A stretch of 30,501 nt of DNA from an uncultured Bacteroidales bacterium. GTDB lineage: Bacteria > Bacteroidota > Bacteroidia > Bacteroidales > UBA932. A program made the translations under genes and the position numbers. The notes below the pieces were generated by a model. It ran no database searches. It saw only the letters and a program-made list of their open reading frames with translations, and was not told the DNA's origin. The stretch spans positions 1 through 30,501 of the forward strand of contig CAKULN010000033.1 in assembly GCA_934667175.1 (NCBI GenBank), read 5' to 3'. Positions 1-8,111 of the stretch are shown one piece after another (the stretch's first letter is position 1; each line of letters begins with the position of its first letter).

Positions 1-140
1 GTTATTTATTGGTCACTTCGGCAGGCTCAGTGACCGACCGTTATTTATTGGTCACTTCGGCAGGCTCAGTGACCGACCGTTATTCATTTAGTCACTTCGA
101 CAGGTTCAGTGACCGATTGGCTGGCTCAGTGACCGGCGGT
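1..140. repeat. Tandem 39-bp REP-like palindromic repeats
   Basis: Two identical 39-bp units lie at 1-39 and 40-78, a diverged third at 79-117 and a degenerate partial fourth at about 118-140. Each unit carries an inverted repeat, GGTCACT ... AGTGACC, around a core reading TTCGGCAGGCTC or TTCGACAGGTTC, so each can fold as a hairpin. The core resembles the dispersed CTTCGACAGGCTCAGTG-type intergenic repeats seen in many bacterial genomes. The array abuts the stop codon of the methyltransferase gene and could also act as its 3' end structure. A related single copy lies at 9969-9991. No transposase that could mobilise it is in this window. Confidence 0.8.
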
Positions 141-866
141 TCACTTTCCGGCCAGAAGCAGGAAGACGCAAGGGCGCTTCCCGATGGCGAAAGGCGAACG
201 CTTCCACTCTTTGACGCTTTTCGTCAGGATCGTCTCCTCCGGCAACGTGATGTCCGCAGCCACACAAAGCCTAGTCTGGGGCTGGAGCGTCGCCAGTAGG
301 TCTGCCAGCATCGAATCGTTACGGTAAGGTGTCTCAATGAATATCTCAGTCTGGTCTAATTGCCCGGAACGCCTCTCGATCTCCCGGATCGCTCTCCGGC
401 GCTCATCGGTCTTGGCCGGCAGGTAGCCGCAGAAAGCGAAACTTTGCCCGTTGAGTCCCGATCCCATCAGCGCGAGCATCAGCGAGGACGGTCCGACCAT
501 AGGTATCACATTGATACCATGAATATGGCAGAGCGCCACCAGCTGAGCCCCCGGATCCGCCACTGCCGGAAGTCCGGCCTCGGAGATCAATCCCACATCG
601 GTCGGTGTGCCGTCAGGATCAGAGAACATATCCAGAAGCGTTTCCACATCCTTGGCCGTGGAATGCTCGTTGAGCTCCCGAAGCTCAAGTTCCCCTATGT
701 GTCCTTTCAAGCCGGCTGCGGAAAGGTACCTGCGCACGGTCCGGGCCTCTTCTACGACATATTTCCTGATGCCCTTGAGCCTCTCAAGGACTGGCTGCGG
801 AATGACTTCCGCGGGATCATATTCCCCAAGAGGGGAAGGAATCAAAAAGAGTCTGCCATTTGCCAT
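141..866 (-). CDS. RsmI-like SAM-dependent methyltransferase (tetrapyrrole methylase fold)
   Basis: A 241-residue cytosolic protein of the tetrapyrrole-methylase fold, closest in pattern to RsmI, which 2'-O-methylates C1402 of 16S rRNA. Visible landmarks are the N-terminal LFLIPSPLGE strand, the family motif ISEAGLPAVADPG (RsmI usually has SDAGTP..SDPG), then VGPSSLMLALMGSGL and FCGYLPAK matching the RsmI GP(S/C)..ALxxSGL and GFLP segments. It is shorter than classical RsmI (about 280 residues) and lacks the C-terminal extension, so it fits the short RsmI paralogue common in Bacteroidetes, whose substrate is less certain. The ATG at 866 is the only good start. It is divergent from the phosphatase, with 74 bp between the starts. 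Confidence 0.85.
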   Translation of the reverse strand: MANGRLFLIPSPLGEYDPAEVIPQPVLERLKGIRKYVVEEARTVRRYLSAAGLKGHIGELELRELNEHSTAKDVETLLDMFSDPDGTPTDVGLISEAGLPAVADPGAQLVALCHIHGINVIPMVGPSSLMLALMGSGLNGQSFAFCGYLPAKTDERRRAIREIERRSGQLDQTEIFIETPYRNDSMLADLLATLQPQTRLCVAADITLPEETILTKSVKEWKRSPFAIGKRPCVFLLLAGK

Positions 867-902
867 AATGGGACAAATTTACGAATATTGCCGAATTTAA
901 TT

Positions 903-910
903 TAACTTTG
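903..910 (+). promoter_or_regulatory. Bacteroidetes -7 box for the alkaline phosphatase
   Basis: TAACTTTG matches the TAnnTTTG consensus, 30 bp upstream of the ATG at 941. No convincing TTTG box is seen at the expected 19-nt spacing, so only the -7 element is supported. It argues against the upstream TTG at 908 as the start, because that TTG lies inside the box. Confidence 0.5.
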
Positions 911-940
911 CAGGAAAGAATAACACTTAAGATTAGCATA

Positions 941-2038
941 ATGAGAAAGACAATCGCATTTGTTTTGCTGTCCATCCTTATGGCCGCTCCTGCTATGGCC
1001 AAGGACAAGGCTCCTAAGAATGAAAAGGTTAAGAACGTCATTCTTATCATCGGGGACGGAATGGGTCTGGGGGCCACGGCTTCATGGATGATCAACCAGG
1101 ATTATGCCCCGACCTGTTTTGACCGGGCTCAGTACGCCGCTGTAGTGAAGACATATTCGGCTAACAACAGGACAACTGATTCCGCTGCCGCCGCCACCGC
1201 GATGGCCACAGGGCACAAGACCAACAACAGTATGCTTGGAATGCTTCCGGATGGCTCCAAGCCGTCAAGCATCGCTGAACTGGCTAAGGATAAGGGGCTT
1301 TCTACGGGAATAGTAGTCACCTCCTACGTTCTTGACGCCACTCCGGGCGGATTCTATGCCCATGTTGACAGCCGTGGAAAAAGGAAGGAAATCGCCGAGG
1401 ATCTGATTGAATTCAAACCTGACGTGATTGTCGGCGGAGGCAGGAAGTATTTTACGAAAAAGAAATATACTGACGAGAATCTTGTCAACAAGGCTGTGAG
1501 CGCCGGATTCACATACGTGGAGACTCCGGAGAAGTTCTACTCCACATGGACGACTCCTATCCTTGGTCTTCTTGATGAGGGAAGCCAATTGGACGAGGCT
1601 GAGATCAACTCGGATCTTCTCTCGGATTTGGCCGGGCACACATTCGAGATTCTGGAAAAGAACAAGAAAGGTTTCTTTGCGATGATCGAAGGTTCGCACA
1701 TCGACCATGCGGCACATGCCAATAACTCCGATGAAGTGATTTGGTGGATGGAAGAGTTCGACAAACTGGTCAACTTGGCGTTTGACTACGCTGACTCCCA
1801 CAAAGGGACCCTCGTTATTGTCACTGCCGACCATGAGACCGGCGGCATCACTCTGGTACCTGGCAGCAAGGACTTCACGAAAGGCGAGAGCGGGATTGAG
1901 ATGAAATATTCATCCACAAGCCACACCGCGTCGCCGGTCATCCTATATTCCTATGGAGCCTCCGCCTGGAGATTCGGGGGAGTGATGGATAACACAGACA
2001 TATTCAAGAGAATGAAGAGCGTGTTGATTGATAGGTAG
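941..2038 (+). CDS. Secreted alkaline phosphatase
   Basis: A 365-residue alkaline phosphatase superfamily enzyme that hydrolyses phosphate monoesters, most likely in the periplasm. The first 20 residues (MRKTIAF...APAMA) form a signal peptide cut before KDKAPK. Catalytic landmarks are IIGDGMG (metal-binding Asp39), TTDSAAAATAMATGHKT with the nucleophile Ser81, EGSHIDHAAH (metal ligands near residues 250-259), TADHETGG (about 294-301) and SHTASPV near the C terminus. This set matches the PhoA family. The ATG at 941 is preferred over the in-frame TTG at 908, which overlaps the promoter box and would add residues ahead of the signal peptide. It could supply phosphate or glycerol from phosphomonoesters, but it lies 8 kb from the GDPD locus and no operon link is visible. 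Confidence 0.93.
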   Translation: MRKTIAFVLLSILMAAPAMAKDKAPKNEKVKNVILIIGDGMGLGATASWMINQDYAPTCFDRAQYAAVVKTYSANNRTTDSAAAATAMATGHKTNNSMLGMLPDGSKPSSIAELAKDKGLSTGIVVTSYVLDATPGGFYAHVDSRGKRKEIAEDLIEFKPDVIVGGGRKYFTKKKYTDENLVNKAVSAGFTYVETPEKFYSTWTTPILGLLDEGSQLDEAEINSDLLSDLAGHTFEILEKNKKGFFAMIEGSHIDHAAHANNSDEVIWWMEEFDKLVNLAFDYADSHKGTLVIVTADHETGGITLVPGSKDFTKGESGIEMKYSSTSHTASPVILYSYGASAWRFGGVMDNTDIFKRMKSVLIDR

Positions 2039-2144
2039 CTCCCCGTTCTGTAATCGGAGAGGTGCGTATGTATCCGTCACTTATGTAAAAGGTATCATAA
2101 CTCATCCGACAAGGAAAATGACTCTGTCAATGCCTGATGATAAG

Positions 2145-2681
2145 TCAAATCCTTTCCATTTTGTAATGCAGTGCCTTGAGCTCCAAGGCTGCGCCGATTC
2201 GGTACATCGCGGAAAGGGTGTGGCGGAAAACTTGGAATGCCTCTACGCTCTGAGCCTCGACACCCTGTCTCATCATGAATGAATATGCCTCACCTGCCAA
2301 ATAGGCGAGGTCATGCGCTATGTCTGAGGCCTCCTTAGAGTTCAGAGGATGTTTAAGAATATCCCTTGTCACGTGCTCATCAAGGTCATCGAAACCTCTA
2401 GAGCCCACAATCGATGAATAACCCTGGCTCTTATACCGTGTCCAGTCCTTGTCCCACCAACACGCAACTGCCATCCCGATGTAGGCAGACCAAGCCAGTA
2501 CAACCTCTGGATAACTATTGAATTCATGCACCGCGTCTCCGGAATATTCCAAAGCGATAGACTCCCACCTCGCAGTTATGTCCGGGGTACTGAGAAGCAT
2601 CCCGTCCAGAAGCCCTTTGTCTGTGCAGATTTCCACAAGCCTGTCAACCAATCTGCTTTCGTAAGACTCAAATCCATCCAT
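2145..2681 (-). CDS. Conserved-looking hypothetical protein, mostly helical
   Basis: A 178-residue soluble protein that I do not recognise. It has no signal peptide. The composition suggests an all-alpha fold: a segment around residues 60-75 is rich in Ala and Trp (VVLAWSAYIGMAVACWWDKDW), followed by helices with ASDIAHDLAYLAGEAYSFMM and a C-terminal helix (AFQVFRHTLSAMYRIGAAL). Codon use resembles that of the neighbours and the ATG at 2681 is well placed, so it is probably a real gene. It converges on the phosphatase with a 106-bp gap and diverges from the ATPase. No function is proposed. Confidence 0.7.
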   Translation of the reverse strand: MDGFESYESRLVDRLVEICTDKGLLDGMLLSTPDITARWESIALEYSGDAVHEFNSYPEVVLAWSAYIGMAVACWWDKDWTRYKSQGYSSIVGSRGFDDLDEHVTRDILKHPLNSKEASDIAHDLAYLAGEAYSFMMRQGVEAQSVEAFQVFRHTLSAMYRIGAALELKALHYKMERI

Positions 2682-2700
2682 TTCTCATAACTTTATCTTG

Positions 2701-2708
2701 CTAAGATA
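2701..2708 (-). promoter_or_regulatory. Possible -7 box for the hypothetical gene
   Basis: On the minus strand this reads TATCTTAG, one base off TAnnTTTG, 19 bp upstream of the ATG at 2681. The same sequence within TTCTTATCTTAGC also precedes recG (25417-25424), where a TTTG box sits 19 nt upstream. No TTTG box is seen at that spacing here. Confidence 0.3.
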
Positions 2709-2718
2709 AGAATTAGTT

Positions 2719-2850
2719 TTGACATATCTGCCGTTGATGAAGGCCTCTGGGAAAGAATCCACTTTCAAGGCGTACGTCAAGACACTGACTGAGCGGGGAG
2801 TCCTGGATGTGGATGATATGACGGTCGTGTTCCTTGGGAAATCGGCCTGA
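2719..2850 (+). pseudogene. Possible gene remnant (43 codons, no good start)
   Basis: The plus strand holds an open frame with plausible protein content: LTYLPLMKASGKESTF, then KAYVKTLTERGVLDVDDMT, ending VVFLGKSA and TGA at 2848-2850. A stop lies at 2707-2709 and no ATG exists before codon 7, so it cannot be a complete ordinary gene. It reads like the C-terminal end of a truncated protein. No family is assigned. The region 2682-3021 otherwise holds only the ATPase promoter. Chance open frame is the main alternative. Confidence 0.3.
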
Positions 2851-2966
2851 CCTCTGTGTTTTGGTACAGGAGAATTGCTTAGGTGTACGAAATCCGAAAA
2901 TATGACGGAAATTTTGACATCCTTTCAATTACTATATCCATACAATCCATAAAATTGTTCAGAAAT

Positions 2967-2997
2967 TTTGAATTATGCAGTAAAAACATTATGTTTG
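2967..2997 (+). promoter_or_regulatory. Promoter of the ATPase gene
   Basis: TTTG at 2967-2970, a 19-nt spacer and TATGTTTG at 2990-2997 match the Bacteroidetes primary sigma consensus (TTTG-N19-TAnnTTTG). Transcription would begin near 3003. This places the true start codon at 3022 and rules out the in-frame ATG at 2968, which lies within the promoter. Confidence 0.65.
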
Positions 2998-3021
2998 ACA
3001 AGCATAATAAGTTTTGCGATT

Positions 3022-4395
3022 ATGATATTCGTTGATAGAGTAGATGAAACATCACGTCTTGAAGGAGCTCTTGCGGGAGAGAAACCTGCTATGGTTGTGG
3101 TGTATGGTCGAAGGCGTTTGGGTAAATCGACGCTGATTAAAAGAGTGTTGTCAGACAATGATGTCTATTTTCTTGCCGACAGATCAGAGGAACAGCATCA
3201 GAGAGCGTTGCTGGCAAAAGTGGTCGCTTCGATGTTCACGGATTTTGATAAATTGGCATATCCGGATTGGGAGTCGATTTTCAGAGCTATCAACTATCGC
3301 GCTGAAAAGCGTTTTACGCTGTGCCTTGACGAATTTCCTTATCTTGTGGAACAGTCTCCGGATTTGCCATCCGTACTGCAGAAACTTGTTGATGAGAAAC
3401 AACTGAAATACAATCTTGTACTTTGTGGGTCGTCTCAGAATATGATGTATGGGCTGTTTCTTGATTCCACGGCGCCACTTTACGGACGTGCCGATGAGAT
3501 AATGAGGCTTGCACCGATACGGTTACCTTATATTCAAGAAGCATTGAGCCTCAGTCCTATAGATGCAATTGACGAATATTCTGTCTGGGGAGGTGTGCCT
3601 CGTTATTGGGAGTTAAGAGAGAAGCGGGACTCCCTTGAGGACGCTTTATGGCATAATGTACTTTCTGTAAATGGCGCGCTTTATGAGGAACCTGCGAAAC
3701 TCTTTCAGGACGATGTGAAAGACATTGTCAAGATTTCGACAATTATGTCATACATCGGTACGGGGGCGAATCGCCTGTCTGAAATCGCCGTGCGTTGCAA
3801 CGAACCAGCGACTAATCTGTCTCGTCCATTAAAGAAACTCGTAGACCTTGGGTTCATAGAGAAAGACGTTCCGTTTGGCTCGGATGAAAAGAATGCTAAA
3901 AAAAGTCTATACAAGATCGCTGATCCGTTTATGGCGTTTTATTACCAATTCGTCGTCCCTAACCGCTCGTTCATTGAGCTAGGCAGGCGTCTTCCCGTTG
4001 AACAGGCATTGGCCTCTCATTTCTCTGAATATGTCAGCGTGCAATGGGAAAAGCTATGCCGCAATGTCGTTACCGGTAATGTTGTCAACGGAGTGGCTTA
4101 CGGTAAGGCAAGGCGTTGGTGGGGAATAGTGATGGGAGAGGATAAGAAACCTGAGCATGTCGAGTTCGATGTGGTTGCCGAGTCGTTGGACAAGAAAACC
4201 TTGCTTGTGGGTGAATGTAAATGGACCGCGCAAGAAAATGGTGCACACCTTACATCCGAACTTCTTCGCAAGGCCGAATTGTTGCCGTTCGCCAAGGATC
4301 ACACGATTGTTCCCGTGCTGTTCCTCAAAGAGAAACCAAAAGAGGACGTTGGCAACGTGATGTACGCAGGGAATGTTATTTCATTATCGAGGTGA
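3022..4395 (+). CDS. AAA ATPase with C-terminal DUF234/PD-(D/E)XK-like domain
   Basis: A 457-residue protein of the archaeal-type ATPase/DUF234 family. It starts MIFVDRVDETSRLEGAL, typical of the family, and has Walker A YGRRRLGKST (residues 28-37), Walker B LCLDEFPYL (about 99-107) and a sensor-like LCGSSQ. A winged-helix stretch (RLSEIAVRCNEPATNLSRPLKKLVDLGFIEK) follows. The C terminus has EFDVV ... LLVGECKW (about 379-399), a D...ExK arrangement typical of PD-(D/E)XK nuclease folds. Such proteins are common, patchily distributed and of unknown role. The gene is visibly AT-richer than its neighbours and stands alone behind a gene remnant, consistent with horizontal acquisition. The 2968 start is rejected because of the promoter. 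Confidence 0.85.
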   Translation: MIFVDRVDETSRLEGALAGEKPAMVVVYGRRRLGKSTLIKRVLSDNDVYFLADRSEEQHQRALLAKVVASMFTDFDKLAYPDWESIFRAINYRAEKRFTLCLDEFPYLVEQSPDLPSVLQKLVDEKQLKYNLVLCGSSQNMMYGLFLDSTAPLYGRADEIMRLAPIRLPYIQEALSLSPIDAIDEYSVWGGVPRYWELREKRDSLEDALWHNVLSVNGALYEEPAKLFQDDVKDIVKISTIMSYIGTGANRLSEIAVRCNEPATNLSRPLKKLVDLGFIEKDVPFGSDEKNAKKSLYKIADPFMAFYYQFVVPNRSFIELGRRLPVEQALASHFSEYVSVQWEKLCRNVVTGNVVNGVAYGKARRWWGIVMGEDKKPEHVEFDVVAESLDKKTLLVGECKWTAQENGAHLTSELLRKAELLPFAKDHTIVPVLFLKEKPKEDVGNVMYAGNVISLSR

Positions 4396-4413
4396 TACTT
4401 ACTTATGAGACTG

Positions 4414-4447
4414 TTCGGTACTGGTGAATGGCTTCTGGTGTACCGAA
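4414..4447 (+). other. 8-bp stem-loop downstream of the ATPase
   Basis: TTCGGTAC (4414-4421) pairs perfectly with GTACCGAA (4440-4447) around an 18-nt loop. No T-tract follows, so it is not an ordinary intrinsic terminator; it may protect the mRNA 3' end or be incidental. Confidence 0.3.
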
Positions 4448-4505
4448 GGACGAGAGGTGTGATTTTGCCAGAGAGAGTATATTCATAGGATACTGAATAT
4501 ATAAT

Positions 4506-4537
4506 AAAGAGAGTGACCGAACCGGCCACTCTCTTTT
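4506..4537. terminator. Bidirectional intrinsic terminator
   Basis: AAAGAGAGTG (4506-4515) pairs with CACTCTCTTT (4527-4536) over 10 bp with an 11-nt loop. A-rich and T-rich flanks lie on either side, so it can end both the ATPase transcript and the convergent oxidoreductase transcript, whose stop codon is about 20 bp away. Confidence 0.85.
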
Positions 4538-4557
4538 GTGAATATGTCTGCGGAACA

Positions 4558-7500
4558 CTACTTGCCGGCGAGGCGGGCGTAGGTGCCGTAACGTACTTTG
4601 GCGAATTCCTCGGTGAGGCTCAGGAGTTCCTGGGCTCTGTCAGGGAACAGTTTGTAGAGGGAAGCGAAACGAACCTCTCCCTTGAGGAAGTCCTGGAACT
4701 TGGTCCAGTCCGGCTCCTTGGAGTCGAGAGTGAACGGATTCTTGCCTTCTGACTCGAGGGCCGGGTTGTACCTGTAGAGGTGCCAGTAACCGCAGTCAAC
4801 GGCGAGCTTCTCCTCCTTCTGGCTCAGACCCATACCGGCCTTCAGACCGTGGTTGATGCACGGTGCGTAGGCGATGATGAGGGACGGTCCATCGTAGGCC
4901 TCGGCCTCCTTGATTGCGTTCAGGTACTGTGCTGGGCTTGCACCCATGGCAACCTGGGCGACATAGACGTAGCCATAGCTGATGGCCATCATGCCGAGAT
5001 CCTTCTTGCGGATCTTCTTGCCTGAGGCGGCGAACTTGGCGATCGCGCCGGCAGGGGTTGACTTGGAGCTCTGTCCACCGGTGTTGGAGTAAACCTCGGT
5101 GTCGAGAACGAGCACGTTCACATTCTTGCCAGAGGCGAGCACGTGGTCGAGTCCGCCGTAACCGATGTCGTAGGCCCAACCGTCACCACCGAAGATCCAC
5201 TGGCTGCGGGCCGGGATGAAGTGCTTGTAGTCAAGGAGTTTTTTGCAGTGAGGGCAGTCAGTGTTCTCCATCAGCGGAACGACCTTGTCAGCCACCTCGC
5301 GTGTGATCTCACCGTTCTCCTTGTTCTCAAGCCACTGCCTGAACAGAGCCTTTACTTCCTCAGGGCACTTGTCGCAGTCGAGAGCGGCGGTCATGAGGTT
5401 GGCGACTGTCTCACGGGCGCGGTCGGAACCGATCTTCATTCCGAGACCGAACTCGGCGTTGTCCTCGAAGAGGGAATTCTGCCAAGCCGGGCCGTGACCC
5501 TGGGCGTTGGTGCAGTATGGAGATGCAGGGAATGACGCTCCGTAGATAGAAGAGCAGCCTGTGGCGTTGGCGATCATCATCCTGTCACCGAAGAGCTGGG
5601 TGATGTTCTTGATGTAAGGTGTCTCACCGCAACCGGCGCAGGCACCGCTGAACTCGAACAGAGGCTGGGCGAACTGTGAGTTCTTGACATTGGCGGCCTT
5701 GTTGACAACCTTGTCCTTGTAGCCGACCTTTGTGGCGAGCCAGTTGAAGTTGTCCTGCTCGGCCTGCTGGTCGAGGGCGGAAACCATTGTGAGAGCTTTC
5801 TCCTTCGCAGGGCAGACATCCACGCAGTTGCCGCAACCTGTACAGTCATCCACAGAGATTGAAAGGGCGAATGAATATTCCTTCAGAACAGCCTTGCCCT
5901 GTGCCTTCTTGAGTCCGGCAGGTGCTTTCTCGGCCTCTTCGGCCGTGAGGAGGAACGGACGGATGGCGGCGTGAGGGCAGACGAAAGCGCAGGAGTTGCA
6001 CTGAATACACTTCTCCGCGTCCCAGCTTGGAACCGTGACGGCGACACCGCGCTTCTCGTAGGCTGATGTGCCGGCTGGCATGGTGCCGTCTGCGTAAGGC
6101 AGGAATGCGCTTACAGGGAGTGAGTCTCCGTTCTGGGAGTTCACAACGTCAGCGATGTCCTTCACGAATGCAGGGGCGAGACGGTCCTTGTTAGGGGTCT
6201 CAAACTTGGCTGAGATCTTCGCCCACTCGGCAGGAACGGTGACTTCGGTATATTCACCACCTCTGTCGACGGCTGCGTAGTTCATATTCACAACATTCTC
6301 ACCCTTCTTGCCGTAGCTCTTGACGATGGCGTCCTTCATGTACTTGACGGCGTCCTCGTAAGGGATGATGCCGGTGATCTTGAAGAAAGCGGACTGGAGG
6401 ATCGTGTTGGTCCTGTTGCCGAGTCCGATCTCAGCGGCGATCTTGGTGGCGTTGATGATGTAGAGCTTGATCTTTTTCTTGCCGATGACAGCCTTCACGT
6501 TGTCAGGAATTCTCTTGACGGTCTCTTCCTCGTCCCAAAGAGAGTTGAGGAGGAGGGTGCCGTTCTCCTTGATGCCCTTCAGCACGTCGTACTTGCTGAG
6601 GTATGAAGGCACGTGGCAGGCCACGAAGTCAGGAGTGCTGACAAGATATGGAGCCTTGATAGGGTTGTCTCCGAAGCGGAGGTGAGAGCAGGTGTAGCCG
6701 CCTGACTTCTTCGAATCGTAGTCAAAGTAGGCCTGGCAATATTTCTGCGTGTGGCTTCCGATGATCTTGATGGTGTTCTTGTTGGCACCAACGGTACCGT
6801 CAGATCCGAGTCCGTAGAACTTGCACTCTGTGGTGCCTGGCTTCACGATGGAAACCTCGCTCTTGATGGAGAGGGACTTGAAGGTGACATCGTCCACGAT
6901 GCCGATGGTGAAGTCGTTCTTCGGCTCGTTCTGCTCAAGGTTATCGTAAACAGCGACGATCTGGGCTGGAGTGGTGTCCTTCGAGGAGAGGCCGTAGCGT
7001 CCGCCGATGATCAGCGGAGAGTTCTGCTGACCCTGGAACAGAGCCTTAACATCTAGGTAGAGAGGCTCTCCGAGGGCTCCCGGCTCCTTGGTCCTGTCGA
7101 GGACAGCGATCCTCTTGACGGTCTTAGGAAGAACCTTCAGGAAATATTTCTCTGCGAAAGGCCTGTAGAGGTGAACGGTGACGAGACCGTACTTCCTGCC
7201 CTTCTTGGCGAGGTAGTCGATGGTCTCCTTGATTGTCTCGGTCACCGAACCCATGGCGACGATGATGTTCTCGGCATCAGCGGCTCCGTAGTATGTGAAC
7301 GGACGGTACTCGCGGCCGGTCAGTTCGCTGATCTCACCCATGTAGCGGGCTACGATGTCCGGAACGGCATTGTAGAAGTTGTTCCTGGACTCTACAGCCT
7401 GGAAGTAAACGTCTCCGTTCTGGGCTGTACCGCGTGTCACCGGGGCGTCAGGGTTGAGAGCCCTCTCACGGAAAGCCCTGAGAGACTTCTCGCTGACCAT

Positions 7501-8085
7501 CTTCTTGAGCTCTTCCTCGTCAAGAGCCTCAATCTTCTGGATCTCGTGTGATGTGCGGAATCCATCGAAGAAGTGGAGGAACGGAATGCTTGACTTGACC
7601 GCTGAGAGATGAGCCACGGCGGCCAGATCCTGAGCTTCCTGCACTGAGCCGGAAGCGAGGAGGGCGAAGCCAGTCTGGCGGCAAGCCATCACGTCCTGAT
7701 GGTCTCCGAAGATGGAGAGGGCGTGAGATGCGAGCGCGCGGGCAGAGACATGGAAGACAGCGGGAAGCATCTCGCCGGCTATCTTGTACATGTTAGGGAT
7801 CATCAGGAGAAGCCCCTGGGATGCTGTGTAGGTCGTTGTGAGAACACCGGCCTGGAGGGAGCCGTGCACTGCTCCGGAGGCACCGGCCTCACTTTCCAAC
7901 TCTGTGACGCTTACTGTCTCGCCCCAGAGGTTCTTTTTTCCGTGTGCAGCCCATTCGTCAATGTTTTCTGCCATCGGAGAGGATGGTGTGATAGGGTAGA
8001 TGCAGGCGTTTTCGCTGAAAAGATAAGCGACGTTCGCCACGGCAGTGTTACCATCACAAGTGATGAATTTCTTTTCTTTAGCCAT
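4558..8085 (-). CDS. nifJ: Pyruvate:ferredoxin (flavodoxin) oxidoreductase
   Basis: A 1175-residue single-chain enzyme that oxidises pyruvate with CoA to acetyl-CoA and CO2, passing electrons to ferredoxin or flavodoxin; it is central to anaerobic fermentation. The N-terminal pyruvate-binding domain is recognisable (ACIYPITPSSPMAE, TASQGLLLMIPNMYK). The gamma-like domain has GLGSDGTVGANKNTIKIIG. Two [4Fe-4S] motifs follow, CIQCNSCAFVCP (about 694) and CTGCGNCVDVCP (about 749). The thiamine-diphosphate domain has GACAGCGETPY (about 815), GGDGWAYDIGYGGLDHV (about 966) and TEVYSNTGGQSSKSTP. Length and domain order are those of a full-length enzyme. Codon use is strongly biased (ATC, TTC, GAG), as expected for high expression, and the GAATAT bias seen elsewhere is mostly absent. 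It lies 26 bp downstream of fabD and may be cotranscribed. Confidence 0.97.
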   Translation of the reverse strand: MAKEKKFITCDGNTAVANVAYLFSENACIYPITPSSPMAENIDEWAAHGKKNLWGETVSVTELESEAGASGAVHGSLQAGVLTTTYTASQGLLLMIPNMYKIAGEMLPAVFHVSARALASHALSIFGDHQDVMACRQTGFALLASGSVQEAQDLAAVAHLSAVKSSIPFLHFFDGFRTSHEIQKIEALDEEELKKMVSEKSLRAFRERALNPDAPVTRGTAQNGDVYFQAVESRNNFYNAVPDIVARYMGEISELTGREYRPFTYYGAADAENIIVAMGSVTETIKETIDYLAKKGRKYGLVTVHLYRPFAEKYFLKVLPKTVKRIAVLDRTKEPGALGEPLYLDVKALFQGQQNSPLIIGGRYGLSSKDTTPAQIVAVYDNLEQNEPKNDFTIGIVDDVTFKSLSIKSEVSIVKPGTTECKFYGLGSDGTVGANKNTIKIIGSHTQKYCQAYFDYDSKKSGGYTCSHLRFGDNPIKAPYLVSTPDFVACHVPSYLSKYDVLKGIKENGTLLLNSLWDEEETVKRIPDNVKAVIGKKKIKLYIINATKIAAEIGLGNRTNTILQSAFFKITGIIPYEDAVKYMKDAIVKSYGKKGENVVNMNYAAVDRGGEYTEVTVPAEWAKISAKFETPNKDRLAPAFVKDIADVVNSQNGDSLPVSAFLPYADGTMPAGTSAYEKRGVAVTVPSWDAEKCIQCNSCAFVCPHAAIRPFLLTAEEAEKAPAGLKKAQGKAVLKEYSFALSISVDDCTGCGNCVDVCPAKEKALTMVSALDQQAEQDNFNWLATKVGYKDKVVNKAANVKNSQFAQPLFEFSGACAGCGETPYIKNITQLFGDRMMIANATGCSSIYGASFPASPYCTNAQGHGPAWQNSLFEDNAEFGLGMKIGSDRARETVANLMTAALDCDKCPEEVKALFRQWLENKENGEITREVADKVVPLMENTDCPHCKKLLDYKHFIPARSQWIFGGDGWAYDIGYGGLDHVLASGKNVNVLVLDTEVYSNTGGQSSKSTPAGAIAKFAASGKKIRKKDLGMMAISYGYVYVAQVAMGASPAQYLNAIKEAEAYDGPSLIIAYAPCINHGLKAGMGLSQKEEKLAVDCGYWHLYRYNPALESEGKNPFTLDSKEPDWTKFQDFLKGEVRFASLYKLFPDRAQELLSLTEEFAKVRYGTYARLAGK

Positions 8086-8111
8086 ATCGTTAACGTTATG
8101 TTAATATGTTT

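Noticed and set aside
1..140. Possible CRISPR array
   Set aside because: The units are contiguous and near identical along their whole 39 bp, with no unique spacers, and no cas genes are present.
360..905. Plus-strand open frame opposite the RsmI-like gene
   Set aside because: It is a shadow of the methyltransferase coding frame, with no recognisable domain and atypical composition.
908..940. TTG start of the alkaline phosphatase at 908
   Set aside because: It lies inside the -7 promoter box and would precede a normal signal peptide that begins at the ATG at 941.
941..2038. Alkaline phosphatase as a member of the GDPD system
   Set aside because: The chemistry fits, but it lies 8 kb away on the other strand behind unrelated genes and has its own promoter.
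2713..2928. 71-codon minus-strand open frame
   Set aside because: It has no recognisable motif and overlaps the better-looking plus-strand remnant; likely chance.
2968..3021. Longer N terminus for the ATPase starting at 2968
   Set aside because: It overlaps a TTTG-N19-TATGTTTG promoter, and the family normally begins at the MIFVDR-like segment (3022).
5143..5535. 130-codon plus-strand open frame inside the pyruvate oxidoreductase gene
   Set aside because: It is antisense to a confidently assigned enzyme with high codon bias, which commonly leaves long antisense frames.
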